Origin: Sphingomonadaceae bacterium
GTDB taxonomy: Bacteria; Pseudomonadota; Alphaproteobacteria; Sphingomonadales; Sphingomonadaceae
Direction: 5' to 3'
DNA: 37,830 bases
Assembly (NCBI GenBank): GCA_016742125.1
Contig: JACVCM010000022.1
Location: forward strand, 1 to 37,830
This document shows positions 25,433 through 33,302 of the stretch, in pieces. Each line of letters opens with the position of its first letter. The stretch's first letter is position 1. The notes below the pieces were generated by a model. The model saw only the letters and a program-made list of their open reading frames with translations. It was not told where the DNA came from and ran no database searches. The position numbers were made by a program, and so were the translations under genes.

Positions 25433-26490
25433 CGACGACGCTGAACTCCGCGACCCGGCGACAAATCATGGCGGGACTGGCGGCATTGCTGTCGGCCCCG
25501 GCCTTTGCTGCGCAATCCGGAGCGTCGTCGTCCAAAGCGACCCGCAAACCTCCGCGGCTTCGGGTCGGCGACACCGTCGGACTTATCGAACCAGCCACCG
25601 CCAGCGATGAGCCGTTTCAGATCCAGCTTGTCGAGGAAACCATCTCCGCAATGGGCCTCAAGCCCAAACGCGCGCCGCATATCCTGGACCGCTACGGCTA
25701 TCTCGCCGGGCGCGACAAGGACCGTGCGGCGGACGTCAATGCGATGTTTGCCGACAAGGATGTGAAGGCGATATTTGCGGTACGCGGCGGCTGGGGCAGT
25801 GCGCGACTTTTGCCGTGGCTCGACTGGGACATCATCCGTGCCAATCCCAAATTGCTGACCGGCTTCAGCGACATTACCGCACTGCACATGGCGATTGCCG
25901 CAAAGGCAGGGTTTGTATCGTTGCACGGCCCCAATGCGGGCAGTGCGTGGGGCAAGGCGTCGTGGGACGCCTTCCGGCCGATAGCCTTCGACGGCGCGAC
26001 GCCGTTGCTGGTCAACCCGGAAGGCGGCGAGGACAGGCTGGCGCAGCGCCGGTGGCGGACGCAGACAATTTCGCCCGGCAAGGCCCGGGGACGGTTGCTG
26101 GGCGGGAATCTGACGGTTTTAACGGCATTGGCAGGAACACCCTATTTGCCGAATTTCGATGGCGCGATCCTCTTCCTTGAGGATGTCGACGAGGCCGAAT
26201 ATCGCATCGACCGGATGCTGACGCAGCTTGGGCTTGCCGGTATCCTCAAAAATCTCAGCGGCGCCGTCTTCGGCCAGTGCACGAGCTGCACCGGCAGTAG
26301 CAGCGGCGTCTACGGCGGCTTTACCGTGAACGATGTCTTGCGGCAGCATCTGGGATCGCTGGGCGTGCCGGTCTACACCGGCGCGTGGTTCGGGCATATC
26401 GCCGATCAGTTCACGCTGCCCGTTGGCGGACTGGCGGAAATCGACGCAGACGCAGGAACGTTGCGACTGCTGGAGCCGGTCGTAAGTTAA
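25366..26490 (+). CDS. LD-carboxypeptidase, peptidase family S66 (Tat-type leader)
   Basis: S66 enzymes cleave L,D-peptide bonds, as in LdcA muropeptide recycling, or detoxify microcin C (MccF). The Ser-Glu-His triad is intact: Ser168 in LLTGFSDIT, Glu272 in FLEDVDEAEYRIDRML, and His344 in GHIADQFTLPVGG. A leader with ATRRQIMAGLAALLSAPAFA near 29-48 looks Tat-dependent, so the enzyme probably acts in the periplasm. The only conventional start that keeps the RR motif is the ATG at 25366, inside the receptor gene (67-base overlap); the later ATG at 25468 would remove it. Ribosome-binding signal is weak, so the start is uncertain. Confidence 0.88.
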   Translation: MGAARRRSSRPVIHSFGGNQILTTTLNSATRRQIMAGLAALLSAPAFAAQSGASSSKATRKPPRLRVGDTVGLIEPATASDEPFQIQLVEETISAMGLKPKRAPHILDRYGYLAGRDKDRAADVNAMFADKDVKAIFAVRGGWGSARLLPWLDWDIIRANPKLLTGFSDITALHMAIAAKAGFVSLHGPNAGSAWGKASWDAFRPIAFDGATPLLVNPEGGEDRLAQRRWRTQTISPGKARGRLLGGNLTVLTALAGTPYLPNFDGAILFLEDVDEAEYRIDRMLTQLGLAGILKNLSGAVFGQCTSCTGSSSGVYGGFTVNDVLRQHLGSLGVPVYTGAWFGHIADQFTLPVGGLAEIDADAGTLRLLEPVVS

Positions 26491-26512
26491 ATCTTCGTTT
26501 TATCATTACCCG

Positions 26513-27271
26513 TTAGGTGGCCACGCCTTGTGTCAGCGTGAGAGCAAAGGCGTTATTCGCCATGTGCAGAAGGATATTCGTCCGCAGCGATCCTGTCCGA
26601 TGGTACAAATATCCAAAAGCAATGCCGAGCGACATCAGGCCGGGTATTGCATAAGGCTGCAGATGCACCAGAGCGAACAGGAATGACGACAGGATAATCG
26701 CGCCCCAAATGGGTACATATTTGCCGAGCGCATTTTGCAGCAGTCCGCGGAACAGCAGTTCTTCCACTACAGGAGCGGCTACCGCAATGGCAAAAAATCC
26801 TGCGGCAATGTTCACCGGCGTGCGCGGAATGCTCGCAAGCATTTTTGCCATGTCTTCCTGCATTCCGATGCCCGGAATGATATAGGTTGCATAAACATAG
26901 TTGAACAGCATCGCCGCCGCCACCAGCACGATTGCAAGACCGGTTGCGCGGCCGAGTGAAATATTTCCAAAATGGTTGAGGCCCAGCTTCCCGATCCGGC
27001 CATCCTTCCGCAGATAAAACCACATGAGGAGCAACTGGACGAGCGCTGCGGTGACAAGGCCCCAGAGGAGTATAATCGGGTTCTGAACAGCGGCGGCAGC
27101 GTTTGATGCCTTAGCTCCGCCCACGACCGCTGCGACCAATATTCCCGTGCAAATTCCCTGAAGCAGGAAATACAGGACTATCCATCCAATGCTTGGCAGG
27201 ATGGCAGGGAATGGCTTGGGCGTTTTTTCACGTGACGCTTCGTCAGGTTGAAGAGATTCGGTATTTTCCAT
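26513..27271 (-). CDS. CPBP-family intramembrane metalloprotease (CAAX-type)
   Basis: This 252-residue membrane protein has six to eight hydrophobic segments and the three ABI/CPBP motifs: EELLFRG, FALVHLQ and HMANNAFA, with the Glu-Glu, His and His/Asn residues expected for the metal site. Bacterial members are linked to peptide processing or self-immunity, but the substrate is unknown. Of two adjacent ATGs, the second (27271) has GGGGGA at the proper spacing. It converges with the S66 peptidase gene. Confidence 0.88.
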   Translation of the reverse strand: MENTESLQPDEASREKTPKPFPAILPSIGWIVLYFLLQGICTGILVAAVVGGAKASNAAAAVQNPIILLWGLVTAALVQLLLMWFYLRKDGRIGKLGLNHFGNISLGRATGLAIVLVAAAMLFNYVYATYIIPGIGMQEDMAKMLASIPRTPVNIAAGFFAIAVAAPVVEELLFRGLLQNALGKYVPIWGAIILSSFLFALVHLQPYAIPGLMSLGIAFGYLYHRTGSLRTNILLHMANNAFALTLTQGVAT

Positions 27272-27281
27272 CATTCCCCCG

Positions 27282-27318
27282 AAAATAGACGAAGGCCCGC
27301 ATCATGCGAGCCTCCGTC
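27282..27318 (-). terminator. Intrinsic terminator of the TraB/GumN gene
   Basis: On the minus strand GACGGAGGCTCGCA pairs with TGCGGGCCTTCGTC (14 positions, two wobble pairs, 3-base loop; 27318-27288), followed by TATTTTC. It lies 17 bases past the TraB/GumN stop and just upstream of the CPBP gene. Confidence 0.75.
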
Positions 27319-27335
27319 CGGTGGCATATTAAAGC

Positions 27336-28289
27336 TTAATACGCCACTCTTTCCGCGTTCAGGCCATATGCGGGGAGCAGTGCCTGTACGCTGGTAGGGC
27401 CGGCAAGATGGCCTGCGCCGACGGCCATGAAGGTTGTGCCGGGTTTATCCATTTCCGCCTTGATCCACCTGGCCCAGTTCGCGTTCCGCTGGGTGAGCAG
27501 GGCGTCGTACAGGACGCGGCTGGTGAGGCCTTCGTTCATCAACTTGCCCAGACCGTCGGGATCGGGTGTTCCCCACAGTTCGACCATCCGGTCCATCATC
27601 TGCTGGCTATTGTCGATGACCTTGGCGGATTCGACCAGAAAGCGTACCTGTTCGCTTTCCGGCATCCCGTCGAAAATGCCGAGCTGATACTCCATCGTCT
27701 CGACACCGCCGATGGGCTTTTTGGCTGCATTGGCGGCGGCGGTGAGCTGTTTTTCCACCCCGCTATTGATGTCGAAGCCCTGCTGCTGCATCGCGACGAC
27801 CGACAGCGTCACCGCAGCGGCCCAAGGGTCCAGTGGATCGAGCGCTTCGGCAGGCAGGCCGGTCTTGCCGAGCGCTGCTTCATAAATCGGACGGTCGGCG
27901 TCGGTCATCTTCGACCGCAATGTTTTCCCGCTCTTGTCTATGGCCAGTTTGGTAAACAGGGCCTGGCTGTCCGCCGCCGACGGCTCAACCATTTCAAGAA
28001 CTAGCCGGTCCGAACTGTCGAAGGCCGTCTTGACCGCTTCATCGAACCAGCTGAGGCCGGGCTTCAGGATATGGACGGTTCCGAACAGGTAAATGGTCGT
28101 ATCCTCGTCCTTGACGACCCACAAAGCGGGATCGACATCCTTGGGGGCCGGAGGGGCGGCTTTGACCGGGTCGAGCGCCTCGACTGCGACGGGTGCCTCG
28201 CTGGGCGCTTGCTGCGCCTGTGCGGTAGAGCCCAATGACAAGGCAATTGCCGTGGCGGAAGCCAGAAGAATTTTGAACTTTGTACGCAT
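27336..28289 (-). CDS. Exported TraB/GumN family protein
   Basis: The 317-residue protein has a signal peptide (ILLASATAIALSLGSTAQA-Q) and the TraB/GumN (TIKI-like) signatures: YLFGTVHILKPGLSWFDEAV near 68-87, LVLEMVEP near 96, and a C-terminal FMAVGAGHLAGPTSVQALL. The GTVH and GAGHL histidines are the putative metal ligands of this protease-like fold. GumN was named from a xanthan gene cluster, but the function is undefined. AAGGAAAACCAC precedes the start ATG. Confidence 0.88.
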   Translation of the reverse strand: MRTKFKILLASATAIALSLGSTAQAQQAPSEAPVAVEALDPVKAAPPAPKDVDPALWVVKDEDTTIYLFGTVHILKPGLSWFDEAVKTAFDSSDRLVLEMVEPSAADSQALFTKLAIDKSGKTLRSKMTDADRPIYEAALGKTGLPAEALDPLDPWAAAVTLSVVAMQQQGFDINSGVEKQLTAAANAAKKPIGGVETMEYQLGIFDGMPESEQVRFLVESAKVIDNSQQMMDRMVELWGTPDPDGLGKLMNEGLTSRVLYDALLTQRNANWARWIKAEMDKPGTTFMAVGAGHLAGPTSVQALLPAYGLNAERVAY

Positions 28290-28340
28290 GTGGTTTTCCT
28301 TTGAGAGAAGCTATGGGTTGGACTATAAATTTTCTGATTG

Positions 28341-28991
28341 TCAGCGATATTTTTTCCAGAACCAGATGATGACCACAATGAATGTCGTCATCAGGTAAAG
28401 CGCCACGCCATCGGGGGCGGGTAGCATGCCACCGCGCCACAGCAACCACCACACCGGCGCAATGATCCAAAAGGCATACATCGCGAAAAGCGTGCCGGTC
28501 CGGTAAGCCGCCTCTTCCTGTTCATCGATCACCTTCTTGTGCCAGTACCATGACACCAGCGGCAACAGGACACCCACTGTAAAGGCGAGAAGAAGGGCGA
28601 CCGGTTCGGAGATAGGCGCGTTTGAGAACACATCCGGACGTCCGTCACCGGCCCTTCCCGACAGCGACAATATCACCGCGATAATCGCGCCCAAAGAGCC
28701 GGATCCGACCAATATCCGGTTGTTGAGTTTTTCCCTTCGGCTAAGCGGGTCGCCACTCGCCTTGATTTTGTGGGCATTGCGCCAGATGGAATAGGCGAGG
28801 CCGCCGATGATGGCGATAAAGAGGGCAAGCGCGATGATGCCTGGCGGACTCAGCGGGTCTCCTCCATCCGACCGCATTTCGGACCAATATCCGGCAATGG
28901 CTCCGCCCGTCATGACGATGCCCAAAGCTGCCAGCATTATCCATATCGTCGCACGGGCGTTCGAATTGTCGGCGTCATCACGATCCGTCAT
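28341..28991 (-). CDS. Predicted four- to six-pass membrane protein of unknown function
   Basis: The 216-residue product has hydrophobic segments near residues 18-36, 51-70, 98-115, 132-150, 167-185 and 193-212, and a charged loop containing DEQEEAAYRTGTLFAMYAFWIIAP. I do not recognise a family. The start at 28991 has GGAGG five bases upstream, the same layout as the start at 29531. Its end resembles that of the next gene (a W/L-rich last segment plus a short basic tail), so the two may be distantly related. It follows the XRE regulator gene set on the same strand. Confidence 0.72.
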   Translation of the reverse strand: MTDRDDADNSNARATIWIMLAALGIVMTGGAIAGYWSEMRSDGGDPLSPPGIIALALFIAIIGGLAYSIWRNAHKIKASGDPLSRREKLNNRILVGSGSLGAIIAVILSLSGRAGDGRPDVFSNAPISEPVALLLAFTVGVLLPLVSWYWHKKVIDEQEEAAYRTGTLFAMYAFWIIAPVWWLLWRGGMLPAPDGVALYLMTTFIVVIIWFWKKYR

Positions 28992-29072
28992 TTGGGCCTC
29001 CATCAAGTTCAACATCCGTTCTCTCCCTTAAATCCGGAATCTGGCGCTCATTGCGCAGGTGTGTTTTTCCAT

Positions 29073-29531
29073 TCATTTGCGAAATTTCCGCCACATCCAG
29101 ACGGCATTATTGGAGAGCAGACCGATGGCGAAAATCCACCAGATGCCGACAGGGGGCACGAGACGGCCCATCCACAGAACATGCCAGGCGGGAATAGTCA
29201 GCATCATGGCATACCAGCCGACCGTGCCGGCCCACAAATAGTCCCGCTCCTCGAATTCATCGATACTGCGATAAAAAATAAGGCACATCATGAGCAGCCC
29301 GGCCATCCATAATGCGGAAACCAGGACGGCAAGCGTCGGGTTGATCGGGTTCTCGAACGGATCGAAGAAACCTCCGTCCCCGGTGCCGATATTATGACCG
29401 GCCTCGATCGACAATGGCAGGAGCAGGAGGCTGATCGCCGCGCCCAGCAGGCCCGCGCCGATCAAGCTGCCCCAATAGCGCTTTGCGCGTGGAGTCAGAG
29501 GGCGTCTTCTGCTGTCTTGCGGGTCAGCCAT
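29073..29531 (-). CDS. Predicted four-pass membrane protein coupled to an XRE regulator
   Basis: The 152-residue protein has four hydrophobic segments (near 19-36, 55-75, 95-115 and 124-141) and the loop YRSIDEFEERDYLWAGTVGWYAMM, similar in plan to the EEQEEAAYRTG loop of the gene downstream. No family is recognised. The ATG at 29531 lies inside the last codons of the xre gene, with GGAGG five bases before it, so translation is coupled. XRE plus small membrane protein pairs are widespread and usually of unknown purpose. Confidence 0.75.
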   Translation of the reverse strand: MADPQDSRRRPLTPRAKRYWGSLIGAGLLGAAISLLLLPLSIEAGHNIGTGDGGFFDPFENPINPTLAVLVSALWMAGLLMMCLIFYRSIDEFEERDYLWAGTVGWYAMMLTIPAWHVLWMGRLVPPVGIWWIFAIGLLSNNAVWMWRKFRK

Positions 29532-29736
29532 GTTGGCCTCCGTCAGATTCGTCATCAAAAATCTCCTCGATGCGCAGCCCGAACAGCCGCGCCATTTTGA
29601 ATGCCAGCGGCAGGGACGGATCATATTTACCCGTCTCGATCGCGTTCACTGCCTGCCTCGACACGTCCAGATGGTCGCCGAGTTCGGCCTGGCTCCAGTT
29701 GCGCATCGCGCGCAGAACTTTCAGCCGGTTCTTCAT
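29524..29736 (-). CDS. Small XRE-family DNA-binding regulator
   Basis: The 70-residue protein is a single helix-turn-helix: MKNRLKVLRAMRNWSQAELGDHLDVSRQAVNAIETGKYDPSLPLAFKMA is the XRE core in two parts (RNWSQAELGDHLDVSRQAVN and IETGKYDPSLPLAFKMARLF). It belongs to the YozG/PlcR-like short regulators that accompany membrane-protein genes. Its stop overlaps the start of the next gene by 8 bases. An inverted repeat immediately upstream suggests autoregulation. Confidence 0.9.
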   Translation of the reverse strand: MKNRLKVLRAMRNWSQAELGDHLDVSRQAVNAIETGKYDPSLPLAFKMARLFGLRIEEIFDDESDGGQHG

Positions 29737-29798
29737 GTCAGGTTATGCTGTCCTTGTGTCATGGAAACCTGACTACACCGATTCGATGGCAATGTCAA
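29737..29798 (-). promoter_or_regulatory. Promoter and inverted-repeat operator of the xre operon
   Basis: GTCAGGTT (29737-29744) and AACCTGAC (29766-29773) form a perfect 8-base inverted repeat separated by 21 bases, starting directly at the xre ATG. On the minus strand a TTGACA -35 box lies at 29798-29793, and a TGTAGT -10-like box at 29777-29772 overlaps the outer half-site. This is the layout of an autorepressed promoter. Confidence 0.6.
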
Positions 29799-29891
29799 CA
29801 AGACCTTACAAAATGAAATGCGTGGCTGACAAAATGCTGCGACTGCGTCCAGAACCTTGATTTAGCGCGGCTTCTCCGCCAAGGGCTGGCC

Positions 29892-30764
29892 ATGTCTGCC
29901 ACCGGACCTCTCAGCTTTCAGGATCTGATCCTCACGCTTCATGATTATTGGGGCAGGCAAGGCTGTGTGATTTTGCAGCCCTACGACATGCGCATGGGGG
30001 CAGGGACCTTCCATCCGGCGACCACATTGCGCGCATTGGGTCCGGACAGCTGGAATGCAGCCTATGTGCAGCCGAGCCGCCGCCCGACCGACGGCCGTTA
30101 CGGTGAAAACCCCAACCGCCTGCAGCATTATTACCAATATCAGGTGATCATGAAGCCAAGCCCTGCCAACCTGCAGGAACTGTATCTTGGGTCGCTGGAC
30201 GCCATCGGCATCGACCCGCTGAAGCACGATATCCGTTTTGTCGAGGACGATTGGGAAAGCCCGACGCTGGGCGCATGGGGCCTGGGCTGGGAAGTCTGGT
30301 GCGACGGGATGGAGGTCACGCAGTTTACCTATTTCCAGCAGGTCGGTGGGTTCGACTGCAAGCCGGTGGCGGGTGAACTGACCTATGGGCTGGAACGCCT
30401 CGCCATGTATATTCAGGGCGTCGACAGCGTGTATGACCTGAAATTCAACAATCATGGTGTCAGCTACGGCGCTGTCTTCCTCGAAAATGAAAGGCAGATG
30501 TCCGCCTATAATTTCGAGGTGGCGGACACCGAGCAACTGTTCGCAGGCTTCCGCCATGCCGAGGCCGAAGCGCAGCGCTGTATCGAAGCGAAGCTGCCGC
30601 TCGCGGCCTACGATCAGGCAATCGAGGCGTCGCATCTGTTCAACTTGCTGCAGGCGCGCGGGGTCATTTCCGTGCAGGAACGCGCCAGCTATATCGGCCG
30701 CGTGCGCGACCTGGCGAAGGGTAGCTGTCAGGCGTGGATGGAGAAAAACGGGTGGGCGGCGTGA
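29892..30764 (+). CDS. glyQ: Glycine-tRNA ligase alpha subunit
   Basis: GlyQ is the catalytic subunit of the tetrameric bacterial glycyl-tRNA synthetase. The 290-residue protein begins LSFQDLILTLHDYWGRQGCVILQPYDMRMGAGTFHPATTLRALG, read as separate conserved blocks, and includes YVQPSRRPTDGRYGENPNR and QVGGFDCKPVAGELTYGLERLAMY. AAGGGC lies six bases before the ATG. The beta-subunit gene follows after a 145-base palindromic spacer. Confidence 0.98.
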   Translation: MSATGPLSFQDLILTLHDYWGRQGCVILQPYDMRMGAGTFHPATTLRALGPDSWNAAYVQPSRRPTDGRYGENPNRLQHYYQYQVIMKPSPANLQELYLGSLDAIGIDPLKHDIRFVEDDWESPTLGAWGLGWEVWCDGMEVTQFTYFQQVGGFDCKPVAGELTYGLERLAMYIQGVDSVYDLKFNNHGVSYGAVFLENERQMSAYNFEVADTEQLFAGFRHAEAEAQRCIEAKLPLAAYDQAIEASHLFNLLQARGVISVQERASYIGRVRDLAKGSCQAWMEKNGWAA

Positions 30765-30787
30765 TGCAGAGTCGGTGTCCAACCAAA

Positions 30788-30872
30788 ACCGTAGTGCTGA
30801 GCCTGTCGAAGCACGCTTCTCAGGGTAGCGCTACATCCGAGAGGCGCCCTTCGACAAGCTCAGGGCTACGGT
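30788..30872. repeat. Long palindrome between glyQ and glyS
   Basis: The outer arms ACCGTAG...CTACGGT enclose GCTGAGCCTGTCGAAG on one side and CTTCGACAAGCTCAGG on the other, with nested TCTC/GAGA and the palindrome GTAGCGCTAC in the centre. The whole 85-base element can fold into one extended hairpin in the glyQ-glyS transcript. The core is the CCCTTCGACAAGCTCAGGG repeat widespread in sphingomonads. Confidence 0.85.
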
Positions 30873-30909
30873 GTTGTTGTGAGCACACCCTTCACACGGG
30901 TGGGTTCGC

Positions 30910-33138
30910 ATGACCGACTTCCTGCTCGAATTGCGCTCCGAGGAAATCCCCGCGCGGATGCAGGGGAAGGCCAAGGAGGATTTGGCGCGGTTGTTTACCG
31001 ACGCGGTCGGCAAGGCTGGGCTCGCCGCAGAGAGCGTCGAAACCTTTGCGACCCCGCGCCGTCTGGCGTTGATCGCCAAGGGCCTGCCGCTGGCGACCGA
31101 GGCGGTGGCTGAAGAGACCAAAGGCCCGAAGGTCGGCGCGCCGCCGCAGGCGATGGAGGGCTTTCTTCGCAAGACAGGCCTGCGCCAGGACCAGTTGATC
31201 GAACGCGATGGCGTCTATTTTGCCGTCGTCGAGAAAGCGGGGCGACAAACAGCCGATGTCCTGGCGGAGGCAATTCCCGCGATCGTCCGCGCCTTCCCAT
31301 GGCCCAAGTCACAACGCTGGGGCGCGGCGTCGGCGAGCACCGAGAGCCTGCGCTGGGTGCGCCCGTTGCAGGGCATCGTGGCGCTGTTCGGCGACGACGT
31401 GGTGCCGTGCGAGATCGACGGCATTGTCAGCAGCGCGGCGACGATGGGTCATCGTTTCCACCACAGCGGCCCCATAACCATAGGCAATGCTGGCGATTAC
31501 ATAGAAAAACTGCGCGCCTGCCATGTCATCGTGCATTTCAGCGAACGCTGCGCGATTATCCGCGACGGCGCGAAGGCGGCCGCCGAGGCGGCGGGCTTGA
31601 GCCTTGTCGAGGACGAAGGGCTGGTCGCGGAAAATGCCGGGCTGACCGAATGGCCGGTGCCGATGCTCGGGCGGTTCGATCCGGCGTATCTGGAAGTGCC
31701 GGAGGAAGTCATCCAGCTAACCGCGCGGGTGAATCAGAAATATTTTGTCTGCCATGACGCTGATGGCAAACTCGCCAATGCCTTTGTCTGCACCGCGAAT
31801 ATTGACGCGACCGATGGTGGCGCGGCGATTGTGGCGGGGAATGAAAAGGTGCTGGCGGCGCGGTTGAGCGACGCCAAATTCTTCTGGGAGCAGGACCTGA
31901 AGGTGCCGCTTGATGAACAAGCCAGGAAGCTGTCGCAGATTACCTTCCATGAGAAACTGGGCACAGTTGCCGACAAGGTCGAGCGGGTGGCGAAACTGGC
32001 CGAATGGCTGGTGACCCAGGGTATCGTCAAAGTCTGTTCAGCCGCTGATGCAAAGCGCGCTGCCGAACTCTGCAAGGCCGATCTCGTCACCGGCATGGTC
32101 GGCGAGTTTCCCGAATTGCAAGGCATCATGGGCGGCTACTACGCCCGCGCGCAGGGCGAGAGCGACGCCGTCGCCAACGCAATCCGCGACCATTACAAGC
32201 CGGTCGGGCAGGGCGACGAAGTCCCCACCGCGCCGGTCACCGTGGCAGTGAGTTTGGCGGATAAACTGGATACGCTCGCACTCTTCTTCATGGAAGCAAT
32301 GCCGCCGACGGGATCAAAAGATCCGTTTGCGTTGAGACGAGCCGCGCTAGGAATTGTGCAGCTCATCATCGAAAACAGACTCAGGATTTCTATTGACCGC
32401 CATGTCCTAGCATTGATGGTCATGAAACATCACTTTGACCATCAGGGGCGGATTGATTGGATTGGTCCTCACCCAGAGTTTCGAGACGAGCGCGCATCTA
32501 TTCGTGCATTCTTCGCCGACCGCCTCAAAGTGCAGCAACGCGAAGCTGGCGTACGGCACGATTTGATCGATGCGGTGTTTAGCCTTGGCGGCGAGGACGA
32601 TCTTGTCCGGCTGCTGGCGAGGGTCAAGGCGTTGCAAAGCTATATCGATACCGCAGACGGCGCGAATTTGCTCGCCGCATACAAGCGCGCGGCGAATATT
32701 CTTAAAGGCTCGACGCCCGAGGTTCCGGTGCTCGACAAGGCATCCGACGCGCCCATGGCGGACAATGCCGACCAGCAAATCCCGCAAACCGGTGAGGAAG
32801 ACCCGTTTGTCGAGGTCGATCAAGGCATGCGCGCCGCGATTGCCGCTCAGCATGGCCGCACCGAGGGCACCGTGCCCGAGGGCGCTCAAGCGGCGGACAT
32901 TGCTCTGCTCGGCGCGCTCGACCTGGCCGAGCCGCAGGCTGAAAAGGCGGTGGAGGAGGAACAGTTCGGGGACGCGATGGCGGCGCTTGCTAGCCTAAGA
33001 GAACCCATCGACCGCTTTTTCGATGAAGTCATGGTGAACGACGAAGACCCGGCCAAACGGGCGTTCAGGTTGGGATTGCTGGCGAGGTTCCGAGACGCGG
33101 TGCACCGGGTCGCGGATTTTTCGAGGATCGAGGGGTAG
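30910..33138 (+). CDS. glyS: Glycine-tRNA ligase beta subunit
   Basis: GlyS binds tRNA-Gly and completes the synthetase with GlyQ. It starts MTDFLLELRSEEIPARM, the usual beta-subunit N-terminus, and has the conserved EWPVPMLGRFDPAYLEVPEEV block and HD-like central region, then an anticodon-binding domain ending RDAVHRVADFSRIEG. At 742 residues it is about 50 longer than the E. coli protein. The extra length lies around residues 611-687, an acidic Gln/Ala/Glu-rich stretch (EEDPFVEVDQG, GALDLAEPQAEKAVEEEQF). Codons in 32310-32540 differ from the rest of the gene. GGGTGGG precedes the ATG. Confidence 0.96.
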   Translation: MTDFLLELRSEEIPARMQGKAKEDLARLFTDAVGKAGLAAESVETFATPRRLALIAKGLPLATEAVAEETKGPKVGAPPQAMEGFLRKTGLRQDQLIERDGVYFAVVEKAGRQTADVLAEAIPAIVRAFPWPKSQRWGAASASTESLRWVRPLQGIVALFGDDVVPCEIDGIVSSAATMGHRFHHSGPITIGNAGDYIEKLRACHVIVHFSERCAIIRDGAKAAAEAAGLSLVEDEGLVAENAGLTEWPVPMLGRFDPAYLEVPEEVIQLTARVNQKYFVCHDADGKLANAFVCTANIDATDGGAAIVAGNEKVLAARLSDAKFFWEQDLKVPLDEQARKLSQITFHEKLGTVADKVERVAKLAEWLVTQGIVKVCSAADAKRAAELCKADLVTGMVGEFPELQGIMGGYYARAQGESDAVANAIRDHYKPVGQGDEVPTAPVTVAVSLADKLDTLALFFMEAMPPTGSKDPFALRRAALGIVQLIIENRLRISIDRHVLALMVMKHHFDHQGRIDWIGPHPEFRDERASIRAFFADRLKVQQREAGVRHDLIDAVFSLGGEDDLVRLLARVKALQSYIDTADGANLLAAYKRAANILKGSTPEVPVLDKASDAPMADNADQQIPQTGEEDPFVEVDQGMRAAIAAQHGRTEGTVPEGAQAADIALLGALDLAEPQAEKAVEEEQFGDAMAALASLREPIDRFFDEVMVNDEDPAKRAFRLGLLARFRDAVHRVADFSRIEG

Positions 33139-33144
33139 GTAAAA

Positions 33145-33285
33145 CCCCTCTCCCCTTGCGGGAGAGGGAGGGGCCCGCTGCGAAGCAGTGGGAGGGTGAG
33201 GGGGTTCCTCGCTTCCCGCACCCCTCACCGCTGCGACTAGGCAACAAGTTGCCAAGTCTCGCTCCTCTCCCGCAAGGGGAGAGGG
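33145..33285. repeat. Compound palindrome between glyS and ppdK
   Basis: Two inverted arms, CCCTCTCCCCTTGCGGGAG (from 33146) and CTCTCCCGCAAGGGGAGAG (from 33265), flank GC-rich inner repeats (GGGAGGGTGAGGGG opposite CCCGCACCCCTCACC) and a small hairpin GGCAAC-AA-GTTGCC (33240-33253). It fills the 164-base gap. This is a second REP-like family, different from that at 7378 and 17221. Confidence 0.8.
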
Positions 33286-33302
33286 TTAGGTTGGAGTAAT
33301 GA

